Assembly: GCA_011800155.1 (NCBI GenBank)
Contig: CM022368.1
Coordinates: 3,100,001 to 3,164,000, forward strand
From: Flammulina velutipes
Taxonomy: Eukaryota > Basidiomycota > Agaricomycetes > Agaricales > Physalacriaceae
Direction of reading: 5' to 3'
DNA length: 64,000 bases
Positions 34,308 through 46,608 of this stretch are shown piece after piece (the first letter of the stretch is position 1; each line of letters starts with the position of its first letter). The position numbers and the translations under genes were made by a program. Below the pieces are notes generated by a model. That model had not been told where the DNA came from and made no database searches. It saw only the letters and a list, made by a program, of their open reading frames with translations.

Positions 34308-35092
34308 ATGCTAGAACCCTCCAGACCGGAAGAAGACAGTGCGCCCACTTCTAGCACTAGTGACTTTGTCAAGAAACTCTATAAGTACGCGTTCATTTAT
34401 TTTCGGCGCGAGGTCCTTGCTAACTTCTCCGCAGAATGCTCTCGGACCAAGCCTACTCCGCGACAGTTGCATGGGGACCCCGTGGGGATTGTTTCGTTGT
34501 CAAAGACCCCCACGAATTCACCAAATCCATATTACCGCGACTGTTTAAGCACGCGAATTTTGCCAGTTTTGTTCGGCAATTAAACAAGTACGACTTTCAT
34601 AAAGTCAAAAACACGGAAGGAGAATTTGGAGATCAGGTGAGGGTGGTTGAAATCGCTCTTGAACATTGCTGATAAGGCCTCCAGGCATGGGTGTTTCGCC
34701 ATCCTGATTTCCATGCGAATCAACGAGGCGCACTCGAGAATATCAAGCGCAAAGTTCCTGCTGCGAGGAAAACACGAGAATCCCCTCCACTTTCTGCGCG
34801 ACCTCTACGCCCTCCCAGTCCCTCGTCGGCGACACTTTACGCCGAGGTGGAACGCCTAACACAAGCACAGGACGAGTTATCTGCTCATATCCGTAATCTC
34901 GAGCGGAATTACCACGACGTGCTTGTGGAGATGGTTGGGTTCCAGCGAAATATGGCGCAACAGGACGGCTTGATGCAGAGCCTTATACAATACTTTCTCC
35001 AGTTGGAGAGTTCCGGAAATTTACAAGGCGCGCCAGTCCCTAGAGATTGGGCATCGACACTAAATGCGGCAGGGAGTAAATACACGTTGTAA
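34308..35092 (+). CDS. Skn7/Prr1-like HSF-domain transcription factor lacking a receiver domain
   Basis: Sequence-specific DNA-binding factor with the HSF winged-helix fold. Exons join SDFVKKLYK to [20 protein letters not shown], then [39 protein letters not shown] and [19 protein letters not shown] with [20 protein letters not shown] and ALENIKRK are the Skn7-type signature rather than Hsf1. A coiled coil ([19 protein letters not shown]) follows as in Skn7, but the protein then ends at AAGSKYTL after about 220 residues. Skn7 normally has a phospho-acceptor receiver domain next. Only 219 bp separate the stop from the next gene, so the receiver is absent rather than missed. The N-terminal start could lie further upstream. 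Confidence 0.85.
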
Positions 35093-35311
35093 GGACATTT
35101 GTACAGCTATTTGTTTTATTATATACTATTACTACGCCCTTCGCATATCGAATGTATACTATAGTGCGACGCCACTGTCGCGAGGAGGTGATTTCCAAAT
35201 GCAGTCGTGCTACCGGACCGATTGACCGAAGACCCTTTATCCATTGTCAACCTGACCACCAACTCACCTTGCCCTCGACTGAAGCGTTACTGACTGGGAG
35301 CTGGCTGTACG

Positions 35312-38300
35312 ATGGCAGAACCGTCGCGTGCAGGCAGAGAGCTCGATGCTTTCTTCCACTTTTTCGCAACCTTCTCTCTAACGAGGCCGGTCACCAACGT
35401 CGTGGACCTCAGCGATGGCGCGCCTCTGTTCGAGATTCTATCCATTGTGTACGTTGTCCATTCCATATGTCTTAATCTATCCAACAGCTCCTCAGCGATG
35501 CCGACTACTTCCGCCAATCACCACGACCATCAGCGCAGCCATCGGAGAACTGGATCATCTGCTTTGGAGCGCTCAAGCGGCTCTATCGACTAATGACACA
35601 GTACTTTTCTGACGTCTTACAGAAGCCTACCGGTGGGCTTGACGTACCTAATTTGTCTGCCATGGCCAAGGACCACGACATCAACGCCATATTAATTATG
35701 TGTCGAGTAACCATCGCCATCGGCGTGCAATGTGAGAAAAACAAGGAGTTCATTGAGAAGATCCAGGGCCTAAACGAAGTGGACCAACATACCATCATGA
35801 AGGCCATTGAACAGGTACGATGCGCTACATACCTGCTGTACCTGTATTCACTATATGACAGGTTATGTCACGGATATCAAACCATGCAGATAATAACGAC
35901 GCTTCAGAGGCCAGTATGACTGAGTATGTGATATCAACTCGTGTCTCCTCGCCTCCTCCCTTATCCCAGCCAGAGATGATCACTACTATCGCCTTCAATC
36001 CGAGCGCAGCCAGATCTTTTCCGAGAAAGAGACACTGGAAAAGGTCTACCAAACCCTTCTTGAAGAACACCGCGTACTCCAGACCACTTATGACGATCTT
36101 GTCCTCGAGAAAGACGATGCCAAAGCCAAATTGCGGGAAATGCATCAGGAAATCGACATCAAGCGAAACGACAAGTCGGATGGAATGATGCGCGCAGAGA
36201 TCGACAGGCTTCGCACTGAACTGTGCGTTACCTTGCTTCGGTGCTTCTCCTCTCATTGACCAATTCCAGGCAAAAGAGTGAGGACAATCTTGCGGTGGCA
36301 GAGTCTGAGCTGGACAAACAAACATCGCTTGTGACGGACCTCACGAAGAAGATAGACGACCTCCAGGTCAAGGCAGATCAGGCGGACAAGCTTAAGGACC
36401 AAGTCGACGAGTAAGCTTGTCTCTAAACCTACTTTCTTTACCATACCCACGGCCTACAGGTACCGCCACGCCGCTGACAAGCTACAGAAGACCGAAAATG
36501 TGATGGAGAAATATAAGAAGAAATTACAGGAGGGCGCGGATCTGAGGCAGCACGTCAAGGTTGGTGTGCATGCATCCTAATATCATTCATGAGCTAATAT
36601 TGACTCTCCCTCTTAGTCTCTTGAACGTCAGAATGCGGACCTAGTGGATAAGAACGCGTCTCTCGAAGAGGAGTACCGGAAGGTCGCAGCTTTCAAGCCT
36701 CTCATGGATTCCTATAAGACTCAGGTGTCCGAACTGGAGGGCAAAGTATCTCAACGTACGCAAGAGATGGATACCCTCAAGTTCGAACTGGAGCAAGTGA
36801 ACAACAAGGTCAAAAGGCAGCAGGCTGAGAAGGAGAAGGACCAGGAGACCTTGGACTTATACCAGGAGCGTGTGCGAGAGCTGGAGCTGCTCTCGCAAAG
36901 ACCTGCGCCTGCAAACCGACCGGCACGAAAGGAGAATTCTGACGAATTTACAGAGGCAGAGCTCTTAGGGACGGCAATGCAAGATGCAGCGGAGGCAGAG
37001 GAAGAGGCTGACCACGCTGACCACGGGCTTGGAGGCGAACTGGACGATGCCATTTCTGGGACGACTATGACTGATCTCAAACTCCAGATACGCAAACTCA
37101 AGAGAGAGCTAGACTCTGTGCAGAAGAAAGAGGCCGATGCAAGTCGCGTCTTGGTGCTCGAAAACCTTCTGGAAGACGCGAATAGGATGAAGTCGCGTTA
37201 CGAGGGCGACTATCTCGCGGCTCACCGAGAGAAGCTAGTTCTCCAGAGAGACCTCGAAGAGATCAGAAGTGGCAAGTCCATGGGTGACGGGTACGTTTTT
37301 CTCTCATTTTTTGTATCCTTGCCTCATTCCTGCCTAGCGCTGAGGCTGCAATCGCTCTCCGGCAGAGGCTAAATGAAACTGTCGAGCAATTAGACGTTCT
37401 TCGAAAAGAACACGCGGAGCTCGAAGTTAAATTCGACACTCAGAACAAAGAACTGACAATTGCGAAGTCTGATTGTGAGTATCTTTCTATCCAGAGTTTC
37501 GTTCATTCTGACTTGCATCAAAGTAACATTGGTCAACAAGGACCAACTTGATATCTTGAGCACTCTTCGCGAATCCGTCAATGAGGACAAGGCCGGGTTG
37601 GAAGCAGATATCGACCGCTTACAGAAGCAGAACAAGGAGTTGAACGACAAGAATCGTATGCAACTGGAGCAGGTCAATGCTCTTTTGCTGGAGAAGGTCA
37701 CGCTGCAGAGTGAGGGAATCGGTCAGCGGGAGAAGATGCTACAGCGGGAGCGCGACTTTGGGTATGTTCTTCGGGAAGCATGACGAGGTTCAATATGCTG
37801 ATAACTCTGAAAGTGACCTCCGTGCTTCATTGAATGGCAAAGGAGTACCCGAGGACATCAAGGCTCGGATGTTAGCTTTGCACGAGGAGAATGTTACGCT
37901 CAAGGAGTCCTACAAGACGGCACAGGACAAGTTGCAGAAGGCGAAGCAGTTCATCAAGGCTCAAGACAAACTTTTCAAAGAGGAGCAGGCCTCGAAGGGA
38001 GTGAGCCTTGGCTCGGTAAGATCGCTTAGCATCTATCGGCATATGCATATTGACGATTCGTAGGGAACGTTCGAGGAAGCAGAGACCAGCTTCCGGTCGC
38101 AAATCAAGATCCTTGAGGAAGACTTGGCTAGACAGAAAGTATGGAATGTACCTTTTTTCGTCTCAACCATACGCTTATTCCTTGTTCTACAGCATCTCCT
38201 CAATGAAGCTCATCGCAGGTATCAGAGAGAGCAAGAGATGATGATGGCGTCCATACACGCCATGGGCATGACAACAGTGCGGTCACATCTAGGAGGGCCA

Positions 38301-38424
38301 CATCGAAGAGAGAACGTCAGTTGGCTTGCAAAGACAAGGGATCGAGTGAGTTCATGTATGGCGCTCATTTACACTTGTGTTCTGACAAGCATTCTTTTAG
38401 TCTGCACCAAAGATCCAGCGATGA
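35312..38424 (+). CDS. HOOK-family dynein/microtubule adaptor
   Basis: Links early endosomes to dynein, as HookA does in Aspergillus. The N-terminal HOOK (CH-like) domain reads ELDAFFHFFATFSLTRPVTN, DADYFRQSP, ENWIICFGALKRLYRLMTQY and DHDINAILIMCRVTIAIGV. A very long coiled coil follows over many exons: YYRLQSERSQIFSEKETLEK (DYYRLQSER is a HOOK hallmark), LEKVYQTLLEEHR, SLERQNADLVDKNASLEEEY and KLQIRKLKRELDSVQKKEAD. The end has HRRYQREQEMMMASIHAMGM (the C-terminal cargo-side motif QRE..LM..A.H..G), then an intron and SAPKIQR with TGA at 38422-38424. The total is about 800 residues, usual for fungal HOOK. The start at 35312 directly precedes the domain. Confidence 0.9.
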
Positions 38425-38620
38425 CCTGTTGTACATACCTATCTTCTTTTTCATACCATTTAATTGTCTGCAGCATAATTGGATATCATACTGGTGACAG
38501 CTTGGAATTACTGTGTTCGTTTCGGCTGAGAATCAACCCTTGGCGAGTGTTCTGAGGTCAAAGGACGCCATCAATGACAAGGCGTGTCTAAGTACGACGC
38601 AAATGTTCTATCCTATATTT

Positions 38621-39349
38621 CTATTGCAACATGCCCCAAATAAGGTCCGCTATTATCCCTCCGTGGGTTTCGTCCTCCATGCGCAGCTTCACATCCTTCA
38701 CTACATCCTCATCCAATATACCAATGGCACCTCGGATGCGCACCAGCATCTCCATAATATCTCGTGTAAACTCTGGGTGTCCCTGCACCGCGAAGATCGT
38801 CCCATCCTCGCTCGCAAAGCCATGATTGCCACACACTTCGGTGTCCGCCAAAAGGACATAGCCCTCAGGCAAAGGCCCCACGACGTGATCTCTATGAAAC
38901 TGTTGTATCGTCAAAGCGGGAAACAGTCTGCGTCCCGCTTCTGTCAAGCGCAGCGGCGTTGGGCCGACTTCCCACCCGAGCGGATTGCGCTCAACGCTCA
39001 GCCCGAGGGCGCGGGCGATTATCTGGTGGCCAAAGCATATGCCCACGATCTTTACGGGCACTTTGCCCACAATAGAACGCATGTACTCGACGAGGCGGAG
39101 GATCCACGGTTCGTTTTCATGTGCGCTTGACGTGGAGCCAGTAAGCATGATCATGTCGTATTCTTCGGGGATGGTGGGATATGCTTGGGCGTGTACGACG
39201 TCGTAAGGGTCAACGGTAAACGAAGGTGGCGCGCGAGATGAGCCAGCCAGGAGCTTAGTAAAGATGGTGGTGTAGTCCCCCCAAATGGCCTTTACATCGG
39301 GATGCGGGGTATCACAGAGCAGGAGCGCGATGCGTGGCGGTCGAGACAT
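38621..39349 (-). CDS. Class I glutamine amidotransferase (GMP-synthase-like domain protein)
   Basis: Single-exon protein of 242 residues from Met 39349. An in-frame Met at 39391 exists, but MSRPPRIALLLCD begins the family's first strand. The triad is readable: Cys in GICFGHQIIARALG (nucleophile elbow) and His and Glu in VQGHPEFTRDI. MIMLTGSTSSAHENEPWI is the oxyanion strand of this subfamily. Such stand-alone proteins hydrolyse glutamine or gamma-glutamyl compounds, for instance in glutathione breakdown (Dug3-independent) or putative GMP synthase-like roles; the substrate is not known. It converges with HOOK, 196 bp between stops. No introns, unlike its neighbours. Confidence 0.9.
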   Translation of the reverse strand: MSRPPRIALLLCDTPHPDVKAIWGDYTTIFTKLLAGSSRAPPSFTVDPYDVVHAQAYPTIPEEYDMIMLTGSTSSAHENEPWILRLVEYMRSIVGKVPVKIVGICFGHQIIARALGLSVERNPLGWEVGPTPLRLTEAGRRLFPALTIQQFHRDHVVGPLPEGYVLLADTEVCGNHGFASEDGTIFAVQGHPEFTRDIMEMLVRIRGAIGILDEDVVKDVKLRMEDETHGGIIADLIWGMLQ

Positions 39350-39621
39350 GGCGGTGGTTATGATGATAGACGGAGATAACGATGGACACATTCCCGTTGT
39401 GATCCGTTCTGGTTCCGCTTACACCTCGGAACGGTCTCTATTCAAATTGCACGACTGATTTCTCTTCATACACGCGCGACGCGCTCTGGTATCATATAGT
39501 AGCATATAGTCCTTTGACAGCGTGTCCCAAGAAAGGTACGTATCTATGTATAGCTAGATACATGAAAGTTTAGAGTCCAGATGCTCTCAAAAAGGTCCAA
39601 GTACGTGATGCGCGATCATCG

Positions 39622-40313
39622 CTAGAACTGCTGCGCACCCTCAGCGCACAGCCCACAGCCAATGCACTCCAAACACGCTGCAGGGAGTATGATAAGCAAA
39701 GGCGGCGAAATAGATTTTTGAGAGACGTACCGAGTCCACCACAGCATGCACAGAGGTAACACGGGCAACAGAGCGGGTTTTGGAAGGCACCTTGGATATT
39801 TTAGCATAAGATCGCGGAAAACCAAGACCAACAGTACTCACCACGACAGCACCATGCGCTGAGACAGATGCCGAGAATGACAACCACAACGAGACCCACG
39901 AATATCACGATCAAGTACACTGGGAGTGGGTTAATTTGCAGCTCCGTTCAACGATAGAGACACAAACATTTGTTGTCAACAAACGCACCGTTCCCATTGC
40001 TAGTACCAGTAGTGCCGTCTACAGCACGAGAAAAAATGCCCTGCGTAACATCATCTATCCCCACGTTGAAGTAGCACGACAGGCCAAGGACAGCAACAAG
40101 GCCAAGGAAAGTGAGGAGGATGGGCAAAAGGAAGCTGGTCAGACGAGCGCCATGGCAGCGTTTGTGACACGGAGATCTTGACTCGAGCTCGTGCTCAAAG
40201 TCGCATTCGTGCTGGTGCTGGTGTTGGCCCTCAACGTGTTTCTCGTTCCCAGCGTAATACATATCCATTGTGTTCGCCATGGGAGGTTGTGAGGCGGTGA
40301 GTTTCGATGTCAT
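39622..40313 (-). CDS. Small two-helix membrane protein with Cys-rich C-terminal tail
   Basis: Four exons. A His-rich cytosolic start (MTSKLTASQPPMANTMDMYY, then HVEGQHQHQHECDFEHELE) precedes a first helix (LTSFLLPILLTFLGLVAVLG), a short loop (VDGTTGTSNGNG) and a second helix (VYLIVIFVGLVVVVILGICL). The tail SAWCCRGAFQNPLCCPCYLC, ACCGGLACLECIGCGLCAEG carries about 15 cysteines in 45 residues and ends AQQF. Clustered Cys next to a membrane helix suggests palmitoylation or metal binding. I know of no named family. The last introns use acceptors CCAAG and CTGCAG. Function unknown. Confidence 0.65.
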
Positions 40314-41837
40314 TGTGAGGGTGGTGGGGAAAAGAAAGAAGAATCGCTAGCGATTGATCTGGTAGGCGTAATTTAAGGTCGTAGGCGGGTGGTCGCCGTT
40401 GTCGTGGTAGCAGAACAAAAGTAACAAAAGATGACGATGGGCTTCGTTGACCGCTAAAATACATGATGATGTGGCTGTGCGCGGCTAGATCCGAGGCACT
40501 TTACGTTTTTATTTAACCCATTGAATCAGAACAGCCATTCGACAACTGCGGTAGCCGATTCGCGCATCCAGTCTGCTCATATCTGATCACATACTGCACG
40601 AAAACTCTGAAGGAACTAGTTTACCATCCGATCTTCAAAAATGATCTGACTGTTCTGAAATTTCACATATATTGAACCTACGCCACATTCATTGTCCACT
40701 CCAGAAAGACAGGCAGTATTTTCTGCTTTCATATTAAACTGCGTGCCATCATCTACTACAGTATGGAGTCGTACAGTAGCCGCCACTGATGGTCGAATCC
40801 TAGGCACGTACTACCATTGACCATGACTGGCAAAAATCCTTGACCGGCACGCTTCGGATGGCATTCATAGTGTAGTTAATTATCTTTGCTTTTCTATGAA
40901 ACATGGCGATAATCTAGGTCCTGGAAATATTCACAGCAACGAGAGAGTCCTTGAAGCCTGATTTACTGCGAATAAATTATACTGGTTTGTAGGGAGCTTC
41001 CAACTCCTCTGAAAATTCTGGGAAAGCTGGCGCACACACCTATACTACGCATACCGTATTTAAAAGTGTTTAAACCTTCCGGTACATACAGGAGCACTCT
41101 GAATACGATACCCAGAACGTCGGAAGCTACGATCGACGTGACATCAATTGAAGGTTTTACAAACTATCCAGCTCTGCTATCTGGCAGTATTTCTAGCGCC
41201 CTTATGGTAGCCATTTTTATTAGAGACAAATGAGTAGAATATTATTGGTGTATCTGCAGCAAGGCGGACTGGAAGTATAGTAGTACCCTATGTATTATGT
41301 ATTTTCATCTGGATACCCAGGAATCAATACGTCTTTATAGCTCTTAAATATTTAGAGTGACTTGAATCTTGAAAGGAATAGGCCAAGTGTCTTGACATCC
41401 TAGTCTAATCACGACTTTCTCTGGTATTCCATGAACTTGATGTGGCGTTCGAAAATAGCTTCTTAAATATCATTTTTTGGGTCGCCACAAAAATTGGCTA
41501 TAACCTTAGATCGATACCTCTTGAACTCAGCTGAGCATGGTTCAAACTTGGTCGAAACTTGGAAGCTCAAAGCACGTGAACGACGCGACGCGACGCGACA
41601 GGCCCATGTGGTCTGAAATTTAAATTCCTAAACGGGACCGACTCCTCCCGACCAACACGCATTAAATTGTCGCCGCACATTGCTACAAAAGTCGCTATCC
41701 TCGCGCTGTCTGCTGAATCTATGGCTCGACTTTAAACCGCCTCACGTGTCATCAGGAGGTCGATGTGTAAGCTTCTATTCAATGATTATACTTTAAAAGC
41801 CAAAGACTGACGTTAACTGGAGTCATCTCCCCTCGAC
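40314..41837. other. Large AT-rich intergenic region, about 1.5 kb
   Basis: No supported gene. Many stops in all frames and a lower G+C content than its flanks between about 40.5 and 41.5 kb. A short tandem of CGACG units lies at 41581-41600. It probably holds the promoters of the membrane-protein gene (-) and the NTF2-like gene (+). Confidence 0.5.
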
Positions 41838-42455
41838 ATGTCACTAAAACCGCCCTTCACACCAGAAACTGCTCTGAAGAAGGTCAAACTAGCTCAAGAC
41901 CTTTGGAACACCAGGACACCGTCAAAAGTCGCGTTGGCGTACACCACAGATACGATCTGGCGGAACCGCGACACCTTCCTCAAGGGAAGGGAGGCAGTGG
42001 AAAAATTCTTGGAAGCCAAGTGGTCTAGGGAACATCATTATGTGTGCGTTCTCATGGCTGGATATACGGCTGTCATTGACCATGAGACAGCCTGCGCAAG
42101 GAGCTTTTTGCATTCACCGATAACAAGATTGCTGTTCAGGTCAGATGGATTTCTAATGGGGCTGCCATCTTCGCACGCATAACTTCCCTTGTCAGTTCTT
42201 CTATGAATGGAACGACAAAGCCGACGCGTCTGGTCAGTGGTACAGGACATATGGGCTTGAGGTGAGCTTGTCTCTTCGTTGCTTACCCTTGGAATGCTGA
42301 CTTGGCGACCAATTAAGGACTGGACATTTGACGAGTCCGGTCTGATGAGGAAGCGCATGATGAGCGGGAACGACCTTGCTATCAACGCCGGCGAGAGGTG
42401 GTTCAAAGTAGGTGCGGATTTGGAGGCTGTAGCCATTACAGAGGAGCACCTCTGA
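41838..42455 (+). CDS. NTF2-like (SnoaL/DUF1348-type) protein
   Basis: Small cone-fold protein of about 155 residues with four exons. MSLKPPFTPETALKKVKLAQ, LWNTRTPSKVALAYTTDTIW and RNRDTFLKGREAVEKFLEAK are the DUF1348 consensus. After an intron come LRKELFAFTDNKIAVQ, FFYEWNDKADASGQWYRTYG, and DWTFDESGLMRKRMMSGNDL. Family members are widespread in bacteria and fungi and are thought to act as small cytosolic enzymes or binding proteins of unknown substrate. Splice junctions: GT|C before LRKEL, phase 0 before FFYEW and before DWTF. It lies 332 bp upstream of the alcohol oxidase gene on the same strand. Confidence 0.88.
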
Positions 42456-42723
42456 AGGTCACTTGCCTCTTTCCCCGCGTCAGATGATATGCGCTCTATT
42501 CTCATCCATTCAACCTGTGACTCTTCTGACTACCAGAATCGCACACATATTTGGTTTTGGGCACATCTATCTACTTCGCACAACCGTTACAAGCTTCCGA
42601 GCCTGTGGTTTTGAATGAAGAGCTACGTATCTAAACGCCACCGTTCGTCCACTTGACCGACCTTGTCTGAGATGGAGTATCATCTGACACGGAACTTTCC
42701 CCCTCTCGCTCTTTGGGTTCCAG

Positions 42724-42731
42724 TATTTAAA
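42724..42731 (+). promoter_or_regulatory. TATA-like element of the alcohol oxidase gene
   Basis: TATTTAAA about 60 bp before the ATG at 42787, in a 330-bp intergenic gap that otherwise shows no feature. Confidence 0.4.
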
Positions 42732-42786
42732 TGGCTGTCACCACCTTTTGTTGTCTTCATCATCTCCAGTTAACTCGAGAACAACC

Positions 42787-45567
42787 ATGCATCCCGAAGA
42801 AGTCGACATTATCGTAGCAGGTGGCGGTCCAGCAGGCTGCGTTGTGGCTGGCCGACTCGCCTACGCCGATCCAAGCTTGAAGGTCATGCTTATTGAAGGT
42901 GAGAGGACTCGCTTCGTCCTCTGAACATGGCGCTAAGGTGCCTTGCTTTCAGGCGGCGCGAACAACCGCGACGATCCATGGGTTTACCGGTACGCCCGCT
43001 CGTTCGCGTATTGTGGTGTCCTCTGACCTCGAACCTGTTAAGCCCTGGTATTTATGTCAAGAACATGCAGCGCGACGGAGTGTACGTATATAACCTCGTG
43101 TTTTTTGTTGTACTCATGGAGCGCACAGTAATGACAAGGCTACGTTCTACACCGACACCATGCAATCTTCCCATTTGCGCGGAAGGCAGAGTATCGTCCC
43201 GTAAGTCTCTTCCTTTTTTTCTACGTCTGTGTGAGACCGAATGCTCGTATAGATGCGCCAATATCTTAGGTACGTTGGGCTTCGTTACTTGATACAACAC
43301 TCGGAATTCAAACTGGGCATTTTCTAGGTGGAGGAAGCAGTATCAACTTCCAGGTATATCCGATCCACCTCCTAATGTCAACGTATGCTTACGATGGTCA
43401 TAGATGTACACTAGGGCGTCGGCTTCCGACTGGGATGATTTCAAGACGGAAGGCTGGAAGGCCGAGGGTACGTGTGAACTTGCGCGGTTTCGCGCTCTCA
43501 AACTAATCAACGTCGGTAGACCTACTCCCACTCATGAAGAGGGTAAGTCCCAGTACTAATCATGAGACGACCATGCTAACTGATACCTTCCAGCTCGAGA
43601 ATTACCAGAAGCCCACCAACAACGACTCCCATGGTTATGACGGACCAATCGCCATCAGCAATGGCGGCTGTATCAGTGCTCTCGCACAAGACTTCCTCCG
43701 CGCGTCCGACGCAGTCGGGATTCCCTGCAGCGACGATATCCAGGGTACGCCTCCTTCATCTCCCTTGCCAATCTCTTCTTACCTCTCGTTCAGATCTCTG
43801 CTCGGCCCACAGCTCTGAAATCTGGGCCAAGTACATCAACCGCGAAACTGGACGACGCAGCGATGCTGCCACAGCGTACGTGCACAGCGTGATGGACGTG
43901 CAGCAGAATCTGTACTTGAGGACGAACGCACGCGTGTCGCGGGTTATTTTTGAGGGCAATAAGGCTGTCGGTGTGGCCTATGTTCCTAGCCGGAATCGAG
44001 GTGGCAAGGAGACAATTGTTAGGGCACGTAAGTATGTCGTGTTGAGCTCGGGGACGCTGGGGACGCCTCAAATTTTGGAGCGGTCCGGTGTTGGCTCTGC
44101 TAAGCTGATGAAGAGTTTGGACCTGGAAGTCGTTAGCGATTTGCCTGGTGTCGGGTTAGTGACTTTTCGAGGATCCAATTTGTGATTTTTGTTGCTGACT
44201 TCGAGTTTAGAGAGCAGTATCAGGATCATTATACGACGTTGTCTCGTATGTGCCTTCCTCGATTTTGTATCATTTACTGGCTAATTCGATACTGTAGTGT
44301 TCCGCGTTTCCAACGAAAGCTTTACGCTTGATGATTTCTTGCGAGGAGATAAGGAGGTTCAAAAGGAGGTCAGTGTATATTTTTCCGATCGTCCAGGAGC
44401 TGTGCTAATGTCGGTTATTGTGCATAGTTGTTCCAAGAGTGGGAGACCAGCCCTCATAAAGCGAGGTTGTCGTCGAACGCTATTGATGCTGGATTCAAGG
44501 TATGCACCAGATGCTTCGTTTATGCTCTCCGTTTTGACTTTCGTTCTCAAAGATTCGTCCCACCGAAGAAGAGCTCAAGGAGATGGGCCCTGAGTTCAAC
44601 GAGCTTTGGAACAAGTATTTCAAAGATAAGCCTGACAAGCCCGTCATGTATGTACTATTTTATTTGGTCTCTTCCAAAATTTTACCTGACGTCCTCACCC
44701 AAGGTTCGGCTCTATCGTATCTGCTGCATACGCCGACCACAGTCTCCTACCTCCTGGCAAATACATCACAATGTTCCAGTACCTCGAGTACCCTGCCTCC
44801 CGCGGCAAGATCCACATTAGCTCGCAGGACCCGTTCGTCGAGCCGCACTTTGACAGCGGATTCATGAACAACAAGGCCGACTTCGCCCCCATCCGATGGA
44901 GCTACAAGAAGACGCGCGAGATCGCGAGGCGCATGGACGCGTTTAGGGGCGAGTTGACCAGCCACCATCCTCATTTCCATCCGGCGTCTGAGGCGGCGGT
45001 CCAGGATGTGGATGTGAGGACGGCGAAGCAAATGATGCCTGATGGCTTCACTGTCGGCATTCATATGGGAACTTGGCATCGGTAAGCGAACCTTTGGATG
45101 GGAGTTGGATCGAATTAATGACGAATATATAGCCCTGGACAAGAATACGACGCTAAGAAAGTTCACCGTGATATCAAGTACACAAAGGAGGACGACCAGG
45201 CCATCGACGACTGGATTGCTGACCATGTTGAGACGACGTGGCACAGTCTCGGGACGTGCGCAATGAAGCCCCGCGAGGAGGGCGGAGTTGTCGACCAGCG
45301 CTTGAACGTCTACGGAACGACTGGTTTGAAGGTTGTGGATTTGAGTATTTGCCCTGACAACTTGGGAACGAACACGTATTCGAGCGCGCTGCTTGTCGGG
45401 GAGAAGGGTGCCGATTTGATTGCGCAAGAGCTTGGTAAGTCCTCAACTTGTTTTTGGTTTGCATTGGGCTGACTTTATTGGGTGCAGGCTTGAAGGTTCG
45501 CGTTCCTCATGCACCTGTCCCGCACGCGCCTATCCCGACCGGCAAGCCAACTACTCAGCTTCGTTGA
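42787..45567 (+). CDS. Alcohol (methanol) oxidase, GMC oxidoreductase
   Basis: FAD enzyme oxidising methanol or short alcohols to aldehyde plus H2O2. In wood-decay fungi it handles methanol from lignin demethylation. MHPEEVDIIVAGGGPAGCVV is the Rossmann FAD motif, then LMLIEGGANNRDDPWVYR-like residues, ANILGGGSSINFQMYTRASA (GMC signature 1), SSGTLGTPQILERSGVG (signature 2) and AYADHSLLPPGKYITMFQYL. The catalytic pair lies in ETTWHSLGTCAM (His) and DNLGTNTYSSALL (Asn). At least a dozen introns are needed. The protein is about 650 residues, ending PHAPIPTGKPTTQLR. The tail lacks a plain SKL-type PTS1. Identity to fungal AOX looks very high throughout, so it is surely functional. Confidence 0.94.
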
Positions 45568-46608
45568 ATTGCTGGAGGTCTCGACATGTCGCTGTAATCG
45601 CGAAAGCAAATGGCCGGAGAAGTCTTCAAAAAGTGTACTTTTATCGTTAACCGTCGAACCAAATGTATGTAATCTGTACTCCGCTATGTAAGTGTCCAAT
45701 GGAACTGTGTCATGGATCTATTGTTCGAAGGTCATATGGAGAGCTTGATCAATGGCGAAGTGTTTTCCGTTCTTCTGCCGCGGGATGAACTTCGGTGCGC
45801 TCTGTTCGAGGTCGCTATATCACAGCAGTAAGTACCAGCGGAGTGCCGGTGCTCCGTCTTATACAATCAACTATTGCACTTCCACTGGAATCAACTTCCT
45901 TTGCTGAATCTGCCCAGCCGGCTGCATGTGCGAACTTCTCTCTCCTGATCATAAATCTGGACCGTTTTGATTCGAACAAAGTTCGAAATGGGTAGGATTT
46001 TCTAGTAGTTGAAGAACCCGAGACATGTAGGGCTCTGAAAGCCTAGGAAAGTCACTAGTAGATATAATTATACTACCCCTTAAACACAGAGACACATATT
46101 TCACCAAACAGCGCGATGTGGCGCATTGATATTAGTGACAGGCTTCTTTCCGACGGTCTATAGAATCCTAGAAAATTATGCACATGTAGTGAGATGTTCC
46201 TAGTTATTATTTCGACTTTTGTAGCTAAGCACAAGCACCAGGACTTGATAGATTTGCATGAACGTAGTAAAAAAGATTGTCACTGTCACAGCGGCTTGTA
46301 TCCGAGATTGGTGCTTACACAGAGCCCGTAAAATACATTTGAGTGAATGATAAGTGGCGTAGATATCATAAATATACGTCCCGACATCCCTAGAATTTTA
46401 CAAAGTGTTCCAAGCTCGCCAACTCGAGTTTAGTGACCGCCACCTTTAATAACAAGTGCCGGCGATAAAATGATCGGAAGTAATGCGGCGCCATCGGCAC
46501 GATTCGCGACATCGTAATTCCCCACCGCAACAATATAATCTGGACCGATGGACTCCCCTTCTTCTAATTCCCCACTTCCTTTCCCCACATCCCCACATCG
46601 TCGGCAGC
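45568..46608. other. Intergenic, about 1.04 kb
   Basis: 3' flank of the alcohol oxidase and promoter of ACH1. No supported gene. The last 130 bp before ACH1 are C-rich (CCCCAC repeats), typical of strongly expressed fungal promoters and leaders. Confidence 0.5.

Noticed and set aside
40616..40807. 63-codon minus frame in the AT-rich intergenic region
   Set aside because: No recognisable motif, promoter or partner exon; surrounding sequence is full of stops.
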